DNA of 62,000 nucleotides from Phoronis australis (taxonomy: Eukaryota > Phoronida > Phoronidae): contig NMRA01000348.1 of assembly GCA_002633005.1 (NCBI GenBank), positions 173,065 through 235,064 on the forward strand. The letters are read 5' to 3'. The position numbers were made by a program, and so were the translations under genes. Every line of letters starts with the position of its first letter. Position 1 is the stretch's first letter. Below the pieces are notes generated by a model. That model was not told the origin of the DNA, searched no databases, and was given only the letters and a program-made list of their open reading frames with translations. Below, in pieces: positions 35,580-47,239 of the stretch.

Positions 35580-36200
35580 TTAACAAATTTCAGGTTGTTT
35601 CGGATGAAAAAAATGTAGTTGTCCTTCGTGTGTATTAGTAAGCAAGGAATAGCTTCAAATACCACAACCATGAAATCACCTAGTAAGCGTAGAACAGTCA
35701 TAGACATAAAGTTAACAGTGAAAACATGTAGCGATATTTTGAAGGTCTATTCCCTCCCCAGGCACTGTAGGGGTGTAACACGGTGGCATGCTACTATGTA
35801 GTTGGACAGGGCTCCATCTTTTAAATGTTGAAGGCTAGACATGACCTGTCTGCCGTCGGCCCTTTTAATGCACATTTTTTCGATGCCATGAAAGAGGCCA
35901 CTAAATGTATGTGTGCGTGTTATGGAATGAAGAGAATAAGGAAGATATCAGCAACCAGACTATTGGTATGGGGAAGAGAAATGGCAAGAATTATATGTCC
36001 GCCCCCAAACTGTCACCGACAACAGAGCATTCACAGAGAATGTAAACGTAAATAGAGCCCATTACCAGTCAGTCATGTGGTGGAATGTCACCAGCACTAG
36101 ACCCAGAAGACTATGGATGAATGAAAGGTGCCATAAACAAATCACTCTCACCATCTATAATTCCGCATGGTGTGCAACTAGCTCCTATTGCATACTGTGA
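35580..36200 (+). pseudogene. Fragment of a repetitive, possibly transposon-linked protein
   Basis: Plus-strand frames read FDAMKEATKCMCACYGM, RLLVWGREMARII, PPPNCHRQQ and, after a one-base shift around 36040, NRAHYQSVMWW. I recall this order (C-YG, then a PP motif, then H-RA-YQ-W) from uncharacterised multi-copy proteins of invertebrate genomes; that is recollection, not a match. Frameshift and stops mark it as dead. Confidence 0.35.
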
Positions 36201-36564
36201 TGATTAGGTGTAGCTGCAAAGGTCAGATTCCACGAAATTCAAGTGGATACAATTGCAGTGTTAATTGTCTATCCCGCACAATATTTTGGGCACGTTATAT
36301 TGTATTATGCTGACGTTCTAACTGTTGAATTAGCATTTCAAACATCTTGTGACTGGTCTCCATTCGATAGGTTATTGTCCTGGGTTTATGCAATTAAACA
36401 ATTTGGTCATCTACTAAATATACCCTGGTTATCAAAACTAGAAATTGTAATGTTGTGAACAAAATTATAAATTATTTATATTGATTTTATAATGACAGAT
36501 TACAATAAATTCATCAGCAAAAATACCAAAATAATGTAAATGTAGTGCCCCGTAAGAAAGTTAC

Positions 36565-37105
36565 GAGCAGGAATATAATTTTCAATAATGATCGCCTATA
36601 TTTGCACAAATCATGCTAACTTATCATGCAACTCGCGAGCTGATTTAATTAACCTAATTGACCATAGGAACATAGGTTCAAGTGACTTTAGCGGTGGTGC
36701 TCGGTACCGCAGCTATAAGCACCAAGTAGAAATAAGAATAATGGCGCCCTTAATATGCATTAGTTATGCAAATTTGCATTAATTATGCAAATTTATCATG
36801 TAACAACATGCAATCTGATTTCATTAAAGTAATTGACCAATAGAATATCGGTGCAAATATCATAAAAGTTCACCTCTAGTGCCTGGTACAGTAGCTATAG
36901 GCACAAGAAGAATTTTGAATAATGGCGACCTTAAAGTGGATAAATTATGCAAATTAACAATGTATTCACCAAAAAAACTTGCACTATTAAATTTGTTGAC
37001 CATGAAAACATGGATAAAATCGTCAAAGTTGTCTGGCTGCAGTGCTTGGTAAGGAAATTACAAGTAAAAATAGAATTTTGCATAATGGCGACCTTAATTT
37101 ACATA
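36565..37105 (+). repeat. About 165-bp tandem repeat, plus orientation
   Basis: Landmarks AATTTTCAATAATG (36578), AGAATAATGGCGCCC (36733), AATTTTGAATAATGGCGACC (about 36910) and AATTTTGCATAATGGCGACC (about 37074) are spaced 155-180 bp apart, giving just over three units. The inverted counterpart is at 30315-30690. Confidence 0.7.
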
Positions 37106-37679
37106 TTTAAAAAAAGTGCTCAAGGGTCACCTCCCTATATCATGGTTACTTTAACCTAGGCTCCATGGAAGAGCAAAGCAAAAAAACTTTATCTGACAAA
37201 TACAGTTTCAGCCCCCTGGCTCGCGGACTACTGCTATTTTGATGGATTTTTGTATTGCGCATGCTTAACACTCGCATCAAATCTGAAGAATAGGTGCCTA
37301 GGATTGTCAAAGCATCGTGATTAAATAGAGTGCAAAATCGACCTTAAAACTACAATGTGAAAGATTCTTTAATAAATGTATGAGTCATGTTACAGATATC
37401 AATGATTCTTTATTGACGTGAGAAAATCTCAACTAGTTTAGTGATCAATATAAAACTAGTCCACGAAACTGAAATAGTCGGATAAAACATGCCCGTATTT
37501 TGCGAACCAGTTTGATGCCCGTTATTCAGTCGAAAAAAATGGTTCTCAAAAGGAGGGTAGGTTATATCCAAACATTACCCCGGGAACTGCCAGTTCTTTA
37601 CGCATCGGTTGCTTGTCCATGCCACTTATTGATGCCTTTTGCTGCTGGGTGGAAAACCACGCCCCACTATCGATTTGTT

Positions 37680-37687
37680 TATATAAA
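37680..37687 (+). promoter_or_regulatory. TATA-like element of gene C
   Basis: TATATAAA lies 162 bp before the gene C start codon, in a stretch that aligns with the upstream region of unit B (there ATATATCTAA at 17441). The transcription start is not determined. Confidence 0.4.
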
Positions 37688-37848
37688 TGTACTGCGTGCA
37701 GGCCAAATATGCAAAAACAGTCCGGTTTGTGCTTGCAGTTCATTAAGCCTACTGGCTGAAGCACCGGAATGTCAACCGATATTTGATCGGTGTATTCTAT
37801 ACATGTACATGTACATTTGTACTTCGGTCAGTCTAAGTTTGAGCTGAT

Positions 37849-37912
37849 ATGGAAGTGAAAACTGTAGAAGCAATTGTTTTGGTATTTACATGTACTGCGG
37901 CAGGATTAGTAG
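37849..37912 (+). CDS. Gene C exon 1: signal peptide
   Basis: ATG followed by 20 codons and one base, read as MEVKTVEAIVLVFTCTAAGL and V, then G|GTAAGC. It matches the unit B exon (MEAQTVIAFVLIFTAAGLV) with two extra codons in the core. The phase-1 donor fits the CCP exon at 45312, giving GTT (V). A hydrophobic core with A-A-G-L before the exon boundary is typical for secretion. Upstream homology between the two starts suggests that both are real promoters with signal exons, either of two genes or of one gene with alternative first exons. Confidence 0.75.
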
Positions 37913-39120
37913 GTAAGCTTCGTTGTTTTTCATTTTTAGAATTGTGAGACATGCAAAAATCATCTTACTTATTTGTACATTGTGCATGTACACTGAAAAC
38001 AACGAAAAATTACTCCACTTCTCCATTTTTATTGTGCAGTCCTTGCAAGAATCCTTTTGGTAAAAACTTGAGCCGGTAATGAGTTTCCGACACAACGCGC
38101 TTTCAAATCTGCCGTCTAGGTTCTAAGTCTAACGCATTTTGTTTGTTGCTTTGTAATGTACTCTCCTTTACCGAGTAGAATCATTTAGAGCGAAATCATC
38201 GGAGACTTTGCCTGCCATCCTAGTACTCTAAGAGACTTGTGTTTTCTCTAAATATCTGTCGGATTATAGTTTCTGCAAACTATTTTAGCTTACACGTAGT
38301 TGGTATCCACTTCACTCTACAACTCGTGGCCTGAAAATGGTATTTCTTTTGTTGTGTTAGACTTATCAAGGCTTGGAAATAAGTCGGGATTACCGATTCC
38401 TGGCCCAAGTTAAAGAATTGCATTGCCTCGAGGGAACATTTGATGCTTCAATGACCCGGAGTGCGCTATTTTAAAAATTCATAGCCTCGGAGCCAAACTT
38501 CATCTGCGCATTATCGCCAAATCATCGGGAGAGGGTCTACCCGCAAGGGCACGAACAAGATAAACAAATAACAATCGCCGTGCGATTTTCATTTTAGGGT
38601 CTGCAGGGGCATTTCTTTCTGAAATGGTGGTTGGGTCCCTCCCTTTTGGTGGCATGTACCTAAATCGGCCAATACTCATCCAGAAGACTTAACCGCTTCT
38701 TTTGTTGCCAGCATCTCGCAACAGGAACAGTTGTATACATGTATGTGTGTGGTGATGTAATTGTAAGTTGTATTCTGTGGGGAATATATGTGTTTTTGTC
38801 AACTATCTGTGTTACACGTGTGAAACGCTTGAGATTGACGCTTGCATTAGTTGAAACCCCACAAGAACCTCATGCGAGTAGACAGCCTCCAGGAATGCAA
38901 GATCGGACTGGGCTCTGGGTATTTATACTGTGGATACTGTACTTTGTATGCTGTTATTACTATAGAACAGCAAGTTGAATCTAGTTTCAGCATTTAATAT
39001 GCCTCTTAATAAGCAATCGTTTCGTAGGGAATTAAAAATCCGTAACATTGCCTATATAATTTTTGTCGTGGGAACCATGATAACCGCCTTGTGTAGCCCT
39101 AACAAAAATGAACTTTATAT
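37913..39120 (+). other. Gene C intron 1, first part
   Basis: The first 350 bp align with the intron after the unit B signal exon. Nothing else is recognised. Confidence 0.5.
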
Positions 39121-39124
39121 TTTA

Positions 39125-39260
39125 ATCTCGAAAACTTAAGTTTTTAGCCAAAACCTAAGCATTTTTGAACAAATTTTAGGAACAATCTTAAGTTATCAAA
39201 ACTAAAATTTCCAAGGAACTAACTTTTGAAAACTCACGTTATCCAAGAGCAGTAAGTTTC
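39125..39260. repeat. Short degenerate CTTAAG palindrome cluster
   Basis: AACTTAAGTTTT, AACCTAAGC, AATCTTAAGTT and related forms over 135 bp, directly before the 39305 block. Confidence 0.5.
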
Positions 39261-40090
39261 AATAAGACAGGCATTCAGGAAATTCGATTTTCACTAAATT
39301 AAAAATGGAGTATAGTAACAAGTTTAATGTTTTCCATAGATCATTTAACAAACTTCTATTTACATTTCATTAACAGTGATTAATTGCAGAAAATAAAATG
39401 CACTTCTTCAAAATACATTGATTCCGTTGAATAACTACGCATGTGTGAAAAACCAGAAACATTTCAAAAATCAGTTCTTCATAAATGCAATGGAGTGAAA
39501 CTAAATCAGGCTTATGATATATTCATACATGCATCGTTCTCAGTCTATGACGATATGTGAGAATTGAGGAATAAAAATGGGATGTACATACAGAGAATTC
39601 ACTACCAAATCTTGAAACACAACCAAGAAAAAAGTGATTCATGGCCTGGAAGGATTCAACAAAAGCATATGCTTTATGAGGAGATACTTTTTCTACTAAA
39701 ATTACAGCTATGACACCAGGAATAACAAATCACTTAAAAGGCAAATCCAGGAATATCCTCAGAAACAAAAGCATGAATTAAAACGTAACAGATAACTGAA
39801 AGTTTATCAGCAATGGTTACATATGACATTTTGGGAAGTACAATCCTTATACTAGAAATACTGCCTACAATTAACTATCATAATTTTCAACCGTTCAAAT
39901 ATCAATTTAAAATTCAAAGTTTCATTTTTTGACAATCCTATTAATACAATACACTCCGTGGTGGGAACAAATTTCAGTTAAAGTAACCCCAAGTACAATC
40001 TGGTTATACCAGGTGGAAAATAGAAAACTTAGACATTTAATTACAAAGTTATTCACTTGGAATTTCCTTTAATTTAAATCTACCGTACCT

Positions 40091-40092
<2 letters not shown>

Positions 40093-40147
<55 letters not shown>
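40093..40147. repeat. (CA)n microsatellite
   Basis: About 27 uninterrupted CA units. The minus-strand frame with a run of CV residues is a product of this repeat, not a gene. Confidence 0.95.
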
Positions 40148-40150
<3 letters not shown>

Positions 40151-41405
40151 TTGTATATGATACACCACAAGCCACTTAATCTTCTTTAGATGCCTCTGCT
40201 CGCTTAGCTTCATATACAAATAATCTGAATTCATGAGTTACAGTTCCTAAAAGCGTACGTTTTGTTGTATGGATAGCTGTACTTATCCAACGATTGTTCA
40301 AGCCACACTCTGCAATAAAGTCACCAAAATTCAACAAGAAACGAGTAAAAGCTACAAGTTAACTTTCTGGATATTTACTGTGCTGTTTATATAACATTGA
40401 ATTGTAAAACTCGCATGCACTTACTGACGTATATACAGAGCCTAGAAAATAGTCTTCAAACTCAAAACCTAACCAATGACTTTCCAGGATTCACGTTCAA
40501 GTGTGCAAGTATAATCCAAGCATGCACTGCACTTTGTCACTTCCCAGTTGTTTTGAATGGAGTTTTAAGCCTGGAATCACTATTAAGACATCCAAAACAA
40601 CTTTAATCGACACAACGTGAATACAAAATATGCACATGGTAACCTACCATGCAATGCCAATCAAGAGCAAACCATGTATATAACAAAACTTAATGCGCTA
40701 ATAAAAGTTGGACTTCAGGCTCACCAGGTAACATATCGTGTAATTTGTAACTGTATTCAAAGTTCTATGACAATCTAAACCTAAGGAATATAATGATCAG
40801 ATGATGGAACTGATAGCAGCTTTGATAAACTACAAGTCCCAATATTTTTATGAATTTTTATTTATTTACGTGGTTAGTCTGATATAAGAGCAATGCACAA
40901 CTTTACATAATGAGCAGCAATAGTCGGATTTCTAACAAGCAGTGTCGAGCATAGCCCTGAAATGTCCCTTACTAATGTTACATGGACATTCAATAGGCAC
41001 AACCATGGTTGAATCTGATACTTTCGCGTATTTTTTAAATGTATAGCAAAACCAAGAAGTTTTACACTGACTTGAACCAATTGCTACAAGAATGCGTGAG
41101 CTTGTAAAAGCTTAAAAACGCATTGGCTAAACCCAGGACATGTTTCATGTTGTTTCAAATTAAAACCCTAATGGCACCACTATTTTTCATTAAACAATGA
41201 AACATATGAAGCTCCATCTGCCATTTGGATGTAGACAGCCCAACACCACCACTGTGGTGATTATTTCGATGCATGTGTTTGGATCTCTGCCAAGTTCAGA
41301 GACCTGAAAACAACGAGGAGATATTAGCAAACATAGCAGTATAAATATAGCTTCATAAGAATCCAGACATAACCCATTTACAGAGAATGTTTTACATGTA
41401 AAGAT

Positions 41406-41560
41406 CAGGGGCGGATACAGGATTTGAGCTGGGGGCAGGGCAGGGTATTAGCAAGGATTTTGTCAGTCAGACATTCATACCCCCAATTGCCAAATGGAAT
41501 CTGGAAAAAAATCAGGGAGGGGGGCATGGCCCCCTGGGCCTTCCTCTAAATGCGCCACTG
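41406..41560. mobile_element. MITE, copy 2
   Basis: Ends CAGGGGCGGATACAGGATTT and CTCTAAATGCGCCACTG; AAGAT flanks both sides (41401-41405 and 41561-41565), the same target duplication as copy 1 at 33301. Confidence 0.7.
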
Positions 41561-41610
41561 AAGATGCTAGCATGATCTTCATGAGGGGTCTTACGTAACC
41601 ACAACAATCA

Positions 41611-42942
41611 TGATTGACCGAAATTTTAAAAAGTCGGCCACTAAAGTCTCCTAAGTGAGTCGAACAAGAAAAAACGCGACATATTGCACCATATCCAGCT
41701 CAGCCAAAGTTTGTGTCAACATCTCAAATCCCTATTAAAATTTACAAGCGCTGCAAGCACAAGTGGCGTTAACAATTTTGCTGTAAAACTGTAATTAGTA
41801 GGTGCGAATGTGGGAAGGGTGTCTTAATGGTGAGCATCACCGTGGGCAAATATCAAACTCACAGAGGACGCTTTTGTATTTCGGGATGTGCTTACTCGAG
41901 ATGTACAGTGTACGGCGGCAGGGCGATTATAGGAAAGGCTCTACTACTTGCTCACGGACAATCCATGGCAACTTTGGCATGTTTTCTAAATATATTGATA
42001 AGCATTTCATCTCTATGTGTTTGTTTGTGCAAAGAACTCTAGAGCAATCTATAGTATTGATATTGACGAATCGATCAATCATTTTTGTATCACGATTCTA
42101 CTAACAGAGACTCATTTTCACTTTCCACGCAACTTCATATTAATAATTCATAAATACTCGGCGGATAATAGTGTGCAAGAAAAAACATTTCAGATTAAAT
42201 GGCTGTCGGTTGTTTGAACCAATAATGATTGTAAACAGTGAGTAAGTAACATTAAAATCCAAAACGTGAAGTAACAAAACACGTAATCTTGTCACGAAAA
42301 GAAATCCGATTCGGGAAAGGTTGCGACCAGTGGCCAATGTGTCCATTCACATGCCATATGGACGAATTTCGTCGTCCTCGTTCTAGTAAACAGCGTTACA
42401 TTGGACACACGGTACATGTTACCTCTCCCGAGCGTTGTCCATGCATTTGCAGGGCGGGTCCATTCAAACTCTTTTTTATACCAACATGGCCGAAACAATA
42501 CCTACACAAGAAACTGTAGACAATAGCATTTCAGTTCAGGTGTCAGAGTCTCCATTTATCAGCCACGACAACCTGTACTGCTTGAGCAGCTCACAAGTGT
42601 GTACTGCACACTGGTTCTGTTTCGTTAGGCTTGTGGGCTCCCTACCTTTTGATACTTTCACATTCCCTGCTTGTATGCGGTCTTGAAATATGGCATCTAT
42701 TTTAACCTGTTTGTCCGTCTCTTCGTATTTTGCCTCATAATTACATGCCTGAAGATAGGAGATCGTACATGTATACTAAGAAGTGTGAGCGAGTTTGTAT
42801 GAAGCTGTCTAGCAAAAACTACAATTGTGCCTACAAGCAAATTTGTGTCAATGAAGGACTGCTACCAAACTATACTGATATACATGAATACATACATTCT
42901 ATACCAACATACATACAAACATACACTGTACAAACATACATA
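41611..42942. other. Gene C intron 1, middle part; possible nested first exon
   Basis: At 42486 an ATG in good context (CCAACATGG) opens MAETIPTQETVDNSISVQ, followed by CAG|GTGTCA. A CCAAT sequence lies about 150 bp upstream. This could be a first exon of a nested gene, but no second exon was found. A frame at 42760-42900 ([25 protein letters not shown]) resembles a retroelement fragment weakly. Confidence 0.25.
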
Positions 42943-42959
42943 TATATATATATATATAT

Positions 42960-42995
<36 letters not shown>
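42943..42995. repeat. (TA)n microsatellite
   Basis: TATATA runs interrupted by TACATG. Confidence 0.95.
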
Positions 42996-42998
<3 letters not shown>

Positions 42999-43080
42999 CA
43001 TCTGTATGAAGGATGTATCCATTTTTGTTTTTTCATTTTACTTCACTAATTGTTATATATATTATGTTAATAAATGTATA

Positions 43081-43084
<4 letters not shown>

Positions 43085-43143
<59 letters not shown>
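43085..43143. repeat. (CT)n microsatellite
   Basis: About 29 CT units; the serine-leucine frame through it is an artefact of the repeat. Confidence 0.95.
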
Positions 43144-43145
<2 letters not shown>

Positions 43146-43149
43146 CCCT

Positions 43150-44050
43150 CTTTCTGTTTCGATTGTTAAAGCGGTTATTGGTGAAATTTTCCAATATCTT
43201 TGTCTTAACTGTATTTTTGTTTTGTTACTCATTCTATCAATTGTTACAGCGATTGTATGTATGCTTTAGGTGTTTTTATGTTTTGCAACAAATCCATAGT
43301 GTAGCATAAGTCGTCATCGATTTGCGGCTTCCCTTCTGGTCGCTGTTTGCCCCTCTCTCCCCAAGGCAACACCAATACTTATTCCACTATTGTCGAAAAT
43401 CTTGATATCTGTGAATTAATTGAAAGATGACGTCTGAGTGAGAGATAACCAAGTAGCAGCAAGGCGACTGTTCACTTGAAACCGGATATCAATGTCCCTT
43501 ATGATACTAGGAGGCAGTTTTACACTTGTTTAGAGGGCAACTCACATACTGAAAATGGACTTTTTGTAAAGTGAAAAATGTTTCCCTTTGCCAAACGCTG
43601 TGAAGCACTATTGACAACACCCTTGCGTTCATTAAGGAAAGCGCTTTGTTTTTTCAATTTTGCTGGTGAAAGACGCACTTGCCGAAAGCGCTTTCATTTC
43701 AAGTGCCATCGACAAAAATCACGATGATAGAGAAGTACTGTCTCAATTTTGTATATATAAATTTATAAAAAATTTCGAAATGTTATTCTTATATGATTAA
43801 GATATTGCCCTGCTTTCCTGTCTCGTTACAGTCCTTCTGAATTACGAGTCACTCCGATATAACTCAGTAAATTTCCTTTCATCCGATTCTGAGTACATTT
43901 CGCCACAAGTTGCGCGCGGTCAGTGATTGTACTCATTTTTGATAGCCTTAGTAATTTTAGCTTCCTGAGTTTGAAGAAACTTCCAAGAGTTTCTGACATT
44001 CCTCTGAGGGAGCGTATGATTCTTTATTTTTGTGTACCCGTTTCCGGATG
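43150..44050. other. Gene C intron 1, no feature seen
   Basis: No exon or repeat recognised. Confidence 0.4.
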
Positions 44051-44059
44051 GTACCTGTA

Positions 44060-44790
44060 TTAAGAGAACGATTGACGGAATTCGATAAAACTTGACACAG
44101 AGTTACATGTACATGTATACGATGTCAATGCGCCGAAAGGATTTGACCACTGCACCACCTCCTAGTGGCCATTTTTTGAAAAACATTTCTAAATGATATC
44201 TTTTGAACAGATTGAGTGATTTTATGAAACATACAGGTGTGTAAAGTCAAAGCACCGTCACCATTAAGTTTTGGCGGGATTCGACGACTGCAACACGTTC
44301 CAGCAGCCATTATGTTTTCTAGAGGTTTTCAATTGTTGTTTGGTGGAAGAGCAAGATCCAAATAACATCTTAACATACTATTGCCGAATGTCAAGGAAAC
44401 TTGGCACAGTTATGCTATGTCAATGCAACGGATCCTTTTGTTTGGGGTGGATTTTCCCACTCAAGCTTCGTAAGAAGTTATTTTTCAACTGTTGTTTAGG
44501 GGAAGAGTGTTTCTGGATGATATCTAGAGAGCCGATTGACGGAATTTGACGAAGCTTTACATACAAGCAGTGGTACATGGTGAACTTGTGCCAAGACCAT
44601 TTTGTTCTCGACAAGAGGCTTTTCAAAATTGCCAGTGTTGTTTGTGGGAAGAGCATTTCCAAAATATATACTTTTTGCCGGATTTCAATGAAAATTGGCT
44701 CAGAGGTACATGATGTCAATGCGCTGGCGGCATTTGTTTTTCAGACTGGTGCGACTACTGCAATGCCTTCTAGTGACCACTAAAACATGT
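44060..44790 (+). repeat. About 150-bp degenerate tandem repeat, five units
   Basis: The landmark 'GAATTCGATAAAACTTGACACAG' and its variants recur near 44078, 44220, 44383, 44541 and 44680, each followed in better copies by TACATG and TGTCAATGC. Between landmarks come TCAA(A/C)TGTTGTTT and GGAAGAGC/GGAAGAGTG motifs. Open frames across it are not conserved. Confidence 0.65.
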
Positions 44791-45311
44791 CGTATGCGAC
44801 GCACTGTGAGTGCATGTCAGCACACCAGCGTTTCACGTGTTAATTATAATTTGTCATTCGCCATGATGAATTTTCGAAACATGCTCGTAGGAAGCCAGTA
44901 GATCAATAGTGACAAGTAACAATCTCTCGCCCAAAGCGCTTCGCTTTATGAACAAAAAACCCGATAGCAACAGTCGTCTCCTAAAAGTATCTTATTGTCA
45001 CTGGAAACCAAGGGCCTGTTCCAAAAATGACTTACGTTATTTTTTACTTAAATCTAAAATTTGTCTCAACTGCCAAACAATGAAACTTTCACATTTAAGA
45101 CAAAATTTACATATAAGTCAAAAATTTAAGTCAAGATTTTGCTACAAGTCCAAAACATTTTTGTGTATTCTCGCTGTGTCCAGTATTTGATGTCCAGTTG
45201 TCTCACTAAGTTCTTTTTGGCGTTGCAACTCATTTTTTGCAGCCAGGTATGGCACTTTGGAATTGATGATAGACGCATTATATAACAACAACGAAGATTA
45301 ACGTGTTACAG
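44791..45311 (+). other. Gene C intron 1, last part
   Basis: No exon recognised. The acceptor before the CCP exon (AACGTGTTACAG) has a poor pyrimidine tract. Confidence 0.4.
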
Positions 45312-45533
45312 TTGCGCCGTGTAATGTGGCCACTGTGGAGGACAGCACCAATAATGCTGGAGGATCGCAAGTGAACAACGGAGAGCAAGTCACTTACACA
45401 TGTAATGCTGGCTATGTCTTTGAAGACCACCAGACGCAGAAGGTGCTCACGTGTAATCAGGGATTGTGGAGTGAGCCCGCAGGAACTTGTTCCACTGCAC
45501 CGGATACCGAAAAACACTTCTTGTCAGTGCCTG
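45312..45533 (+). CDS. Gene C exon 2: sushi / CCP domain
   Basis: The exon (acceptor TGTTACAG, donor G|GTAAGT, phase 1-1, 74 residues) begins APCNVATVED and has NGEQVTYTCNAGYVF, VLTCNQGLW and GTCSTAP. These are the four cysteines, the conserved glycine-tyrosine and the tryptophan of a CCP module. A linker of about 15 residues follows. It joins in phase to the signal-peptide exon at 37849, and also to the CCP exon at 26771, so it may be shared by two transcript forms. The weak acceptor is the least certain part. Confidence 0.78.
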
Positions 45534-46167
45534 GTAAGTCAAGTCGACGGACTCCTGTACACCTTGCAACTGCTTACTGTCGTGTACAGTGTAGGCCTAT
45601 GTTGGAAACATTTGTCTAAACCGGCTTGCCGCTATAATATGGTCCCAGCTTGGTCATTACTCAAACAAGAATTGATTTCTGGGCTTACAAAGAATTGATA
45701 ATTCGTAATTCCTTTGCACCACTTACCACGATCAAGTCGGTCTCATCGTTTTACTAAATCAATATATTTCTTCAAACAAAGCTCAAAAATTGTGCGCCAA
45801 TGATGTTCAATTATTACAGAAAGTTTGTAAGATGAGTTAAAGCATGCCATGGGAATGGTCAATTTTCGTAACGAATCTCGAGTACAGAGTTTAAACCCTC
45901 AGGCCAAAGCGATAACGAAGTGCCCTCCAATTTAAATACATGGAAAAAGCATTTTGAAAATCGGCAGTTTCATAACAGTTATTGGTTTAAATCGATGCAT
46001 CCATGCTAAAGTAGGACTAAAATAGACTTGTCTAAGCATTCACGGGTGATATTTAGGTGATGTCAACAGGAATTACACATTGAATACGGCGGAAAATAAA
46101 GTTTTGCTAGGATCACTGTGTGCAGTGAGTGAATTCAATTTCTCACTTTGTCAAATGCTATTTGCAG

Positions 46168-46413
46168 GTAGCATGAAAGTTATGACCAGAAAGTCTAAAA
46201 AGAAGGTTGCTATAACATCTGGGTCCGCCCAGACGGTTGCTTCAACTACAATGCGGTCGTGTTCCGACTCTTGCAAGGACGCGATGTCGTGTGCTGCTGC
46301 CCAGTGGGACATCAGAAGTAGTCAGTGCAAACACTTAGATACTTCCGTGGTGTACACGATAGGGAGCGACACCTGTTGTTTAGTTTTTGTGAAGAAGTCT
46401 TACAATATTTCAG
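46168..46413 (+). CDS. Gene C exon 3: PAN/apple-like domain 1
   Basis: PAN/apple modules mediate protein or carbohydrate contacts in plasma prekallikrein, HGF and many invertebrate lectin-like proteins. The exon (acceptor ATTTGCAG, donor G|GTATAA, phase 1-1, 82 residues) shows RSCSDSCKDAMSCAAAQWD followed by QCKHL. This is the central C-x3-C-x5-C-x-A then C-x-L core of PAN, plus a late TCC. It is compact and weakly conserved, so the assignment rests on that core and on the neighbouring PAN exon. Confidence 0.65.
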
Positions 46414-46969
46414 GTATAAAATAGTATGTGTGTATGAAGTTGACCAGGGAATCACTTTAGAGTTTCATGAAAGAGTGTTGATATTCTAAAAATTACTAAT
46501 TGACAGCTTAACAAAAGCGTGATACATGCAGATGTGGACTATCCCGTATTGTGCCATCTATTTTATACACCTTCCTTTCAATTCCACCTCACGTCAAACT
46601 TGTAACCTGTGACTGCCATCCTAAAACTGCATGTAATTGCCCCACTATCTGTCTCCGTGACTGTTTCTAAAAATGCTGTAACAACGGACAGTTTATTCTT
46701 GTCTGCAGACAACCAAGTTATATAGATACATGTTTATAATCATTACATCGTTTTTTAAGCCACGAGGATTTGCAACTAGAACACCACTCATCGTGACATA
46801 TTTATTACACATGCTCCGGTCGTAGGCCTGCTTTTTTATTTGGCGTACCGAAACCTGAAAAGTATGCCAGATTGCGAATACTCTCCGTTGTTTTTAAAAT
46901 CGGTAAAATGCCTAGTGAGCTGGTCTCGGTAAAACTATCTACTTTTAACGGGGTTTTCAATTTTTTCAG

Positions 46970-47239
46970 ACAGAAGCTGCGACTCGAAAAAGCTTAATGT
47001 ACAGTTCTTTTATAAAAAGAAGTTACAAGGCTACGGCCTGACAACCACAACGGTTGACCACCAGATGGCGTGCCTGGCCCACTGTATTGCCACATCCAGC
47101 TGCCTCTCGGCAGATTTCCACGAAGGAAGCCAAACGTGCACACCCAGGAACAAACATTGGATGAGCAGTGTTGACCAGTTCACCTACGCTGACGGAGGCA
47201 GCTATAGAGAGATCCACATGGAATTCCAATGCACCGACG
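46970..47239 (+). CDS. Gene C exon 4: PAN/apple domain 2
   Basis: Acceptor CAATTTTTTCAG, donor G|GTAAGT, phase 1-1, 90 residues. It begins RSCDSKKLNVQFFYKKK, then MACLAHCIATSSCLSADF, QTCTPRN and, at the end, HMEFQCTD. The C-x3-C-x5-C-x-SADF core with a following C is the classic PAN_1 pattern, and the terminal EFQC matches PAN domain 3 of the same gene (51045), which ends LEFQC. The two exons are clearly related. Confidence 0.8.

Larger units (their letters stand above)
39305..41610. repeat. 2.3 kb block, copy 2 of 30700-33505
   Basis: See copy 1. The candidate minus-strand exon of copy 1 is broken here (41225-41292), showing that this copy is not under the same coding constraint. Confidence 0.7.

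Noticed and set aside
40049-40234. Cysteine-valine-rich minus-strand frame
   Set aside because: Translation of the CA microsatellite.
41802-42104. Cysteine-containing frames in gene C intron 1, considered as a missing SUEL exon
   Set aside because: No C-x-GE-x3-L-x-C start and no DPCPG-TKYL end; splice sites absent.
42730-43269. 179-codon frame across the TA and CT microsatellites
   Set aside because: Most of it is translated simple repeat; only the first 40 codons have ordinary composition.
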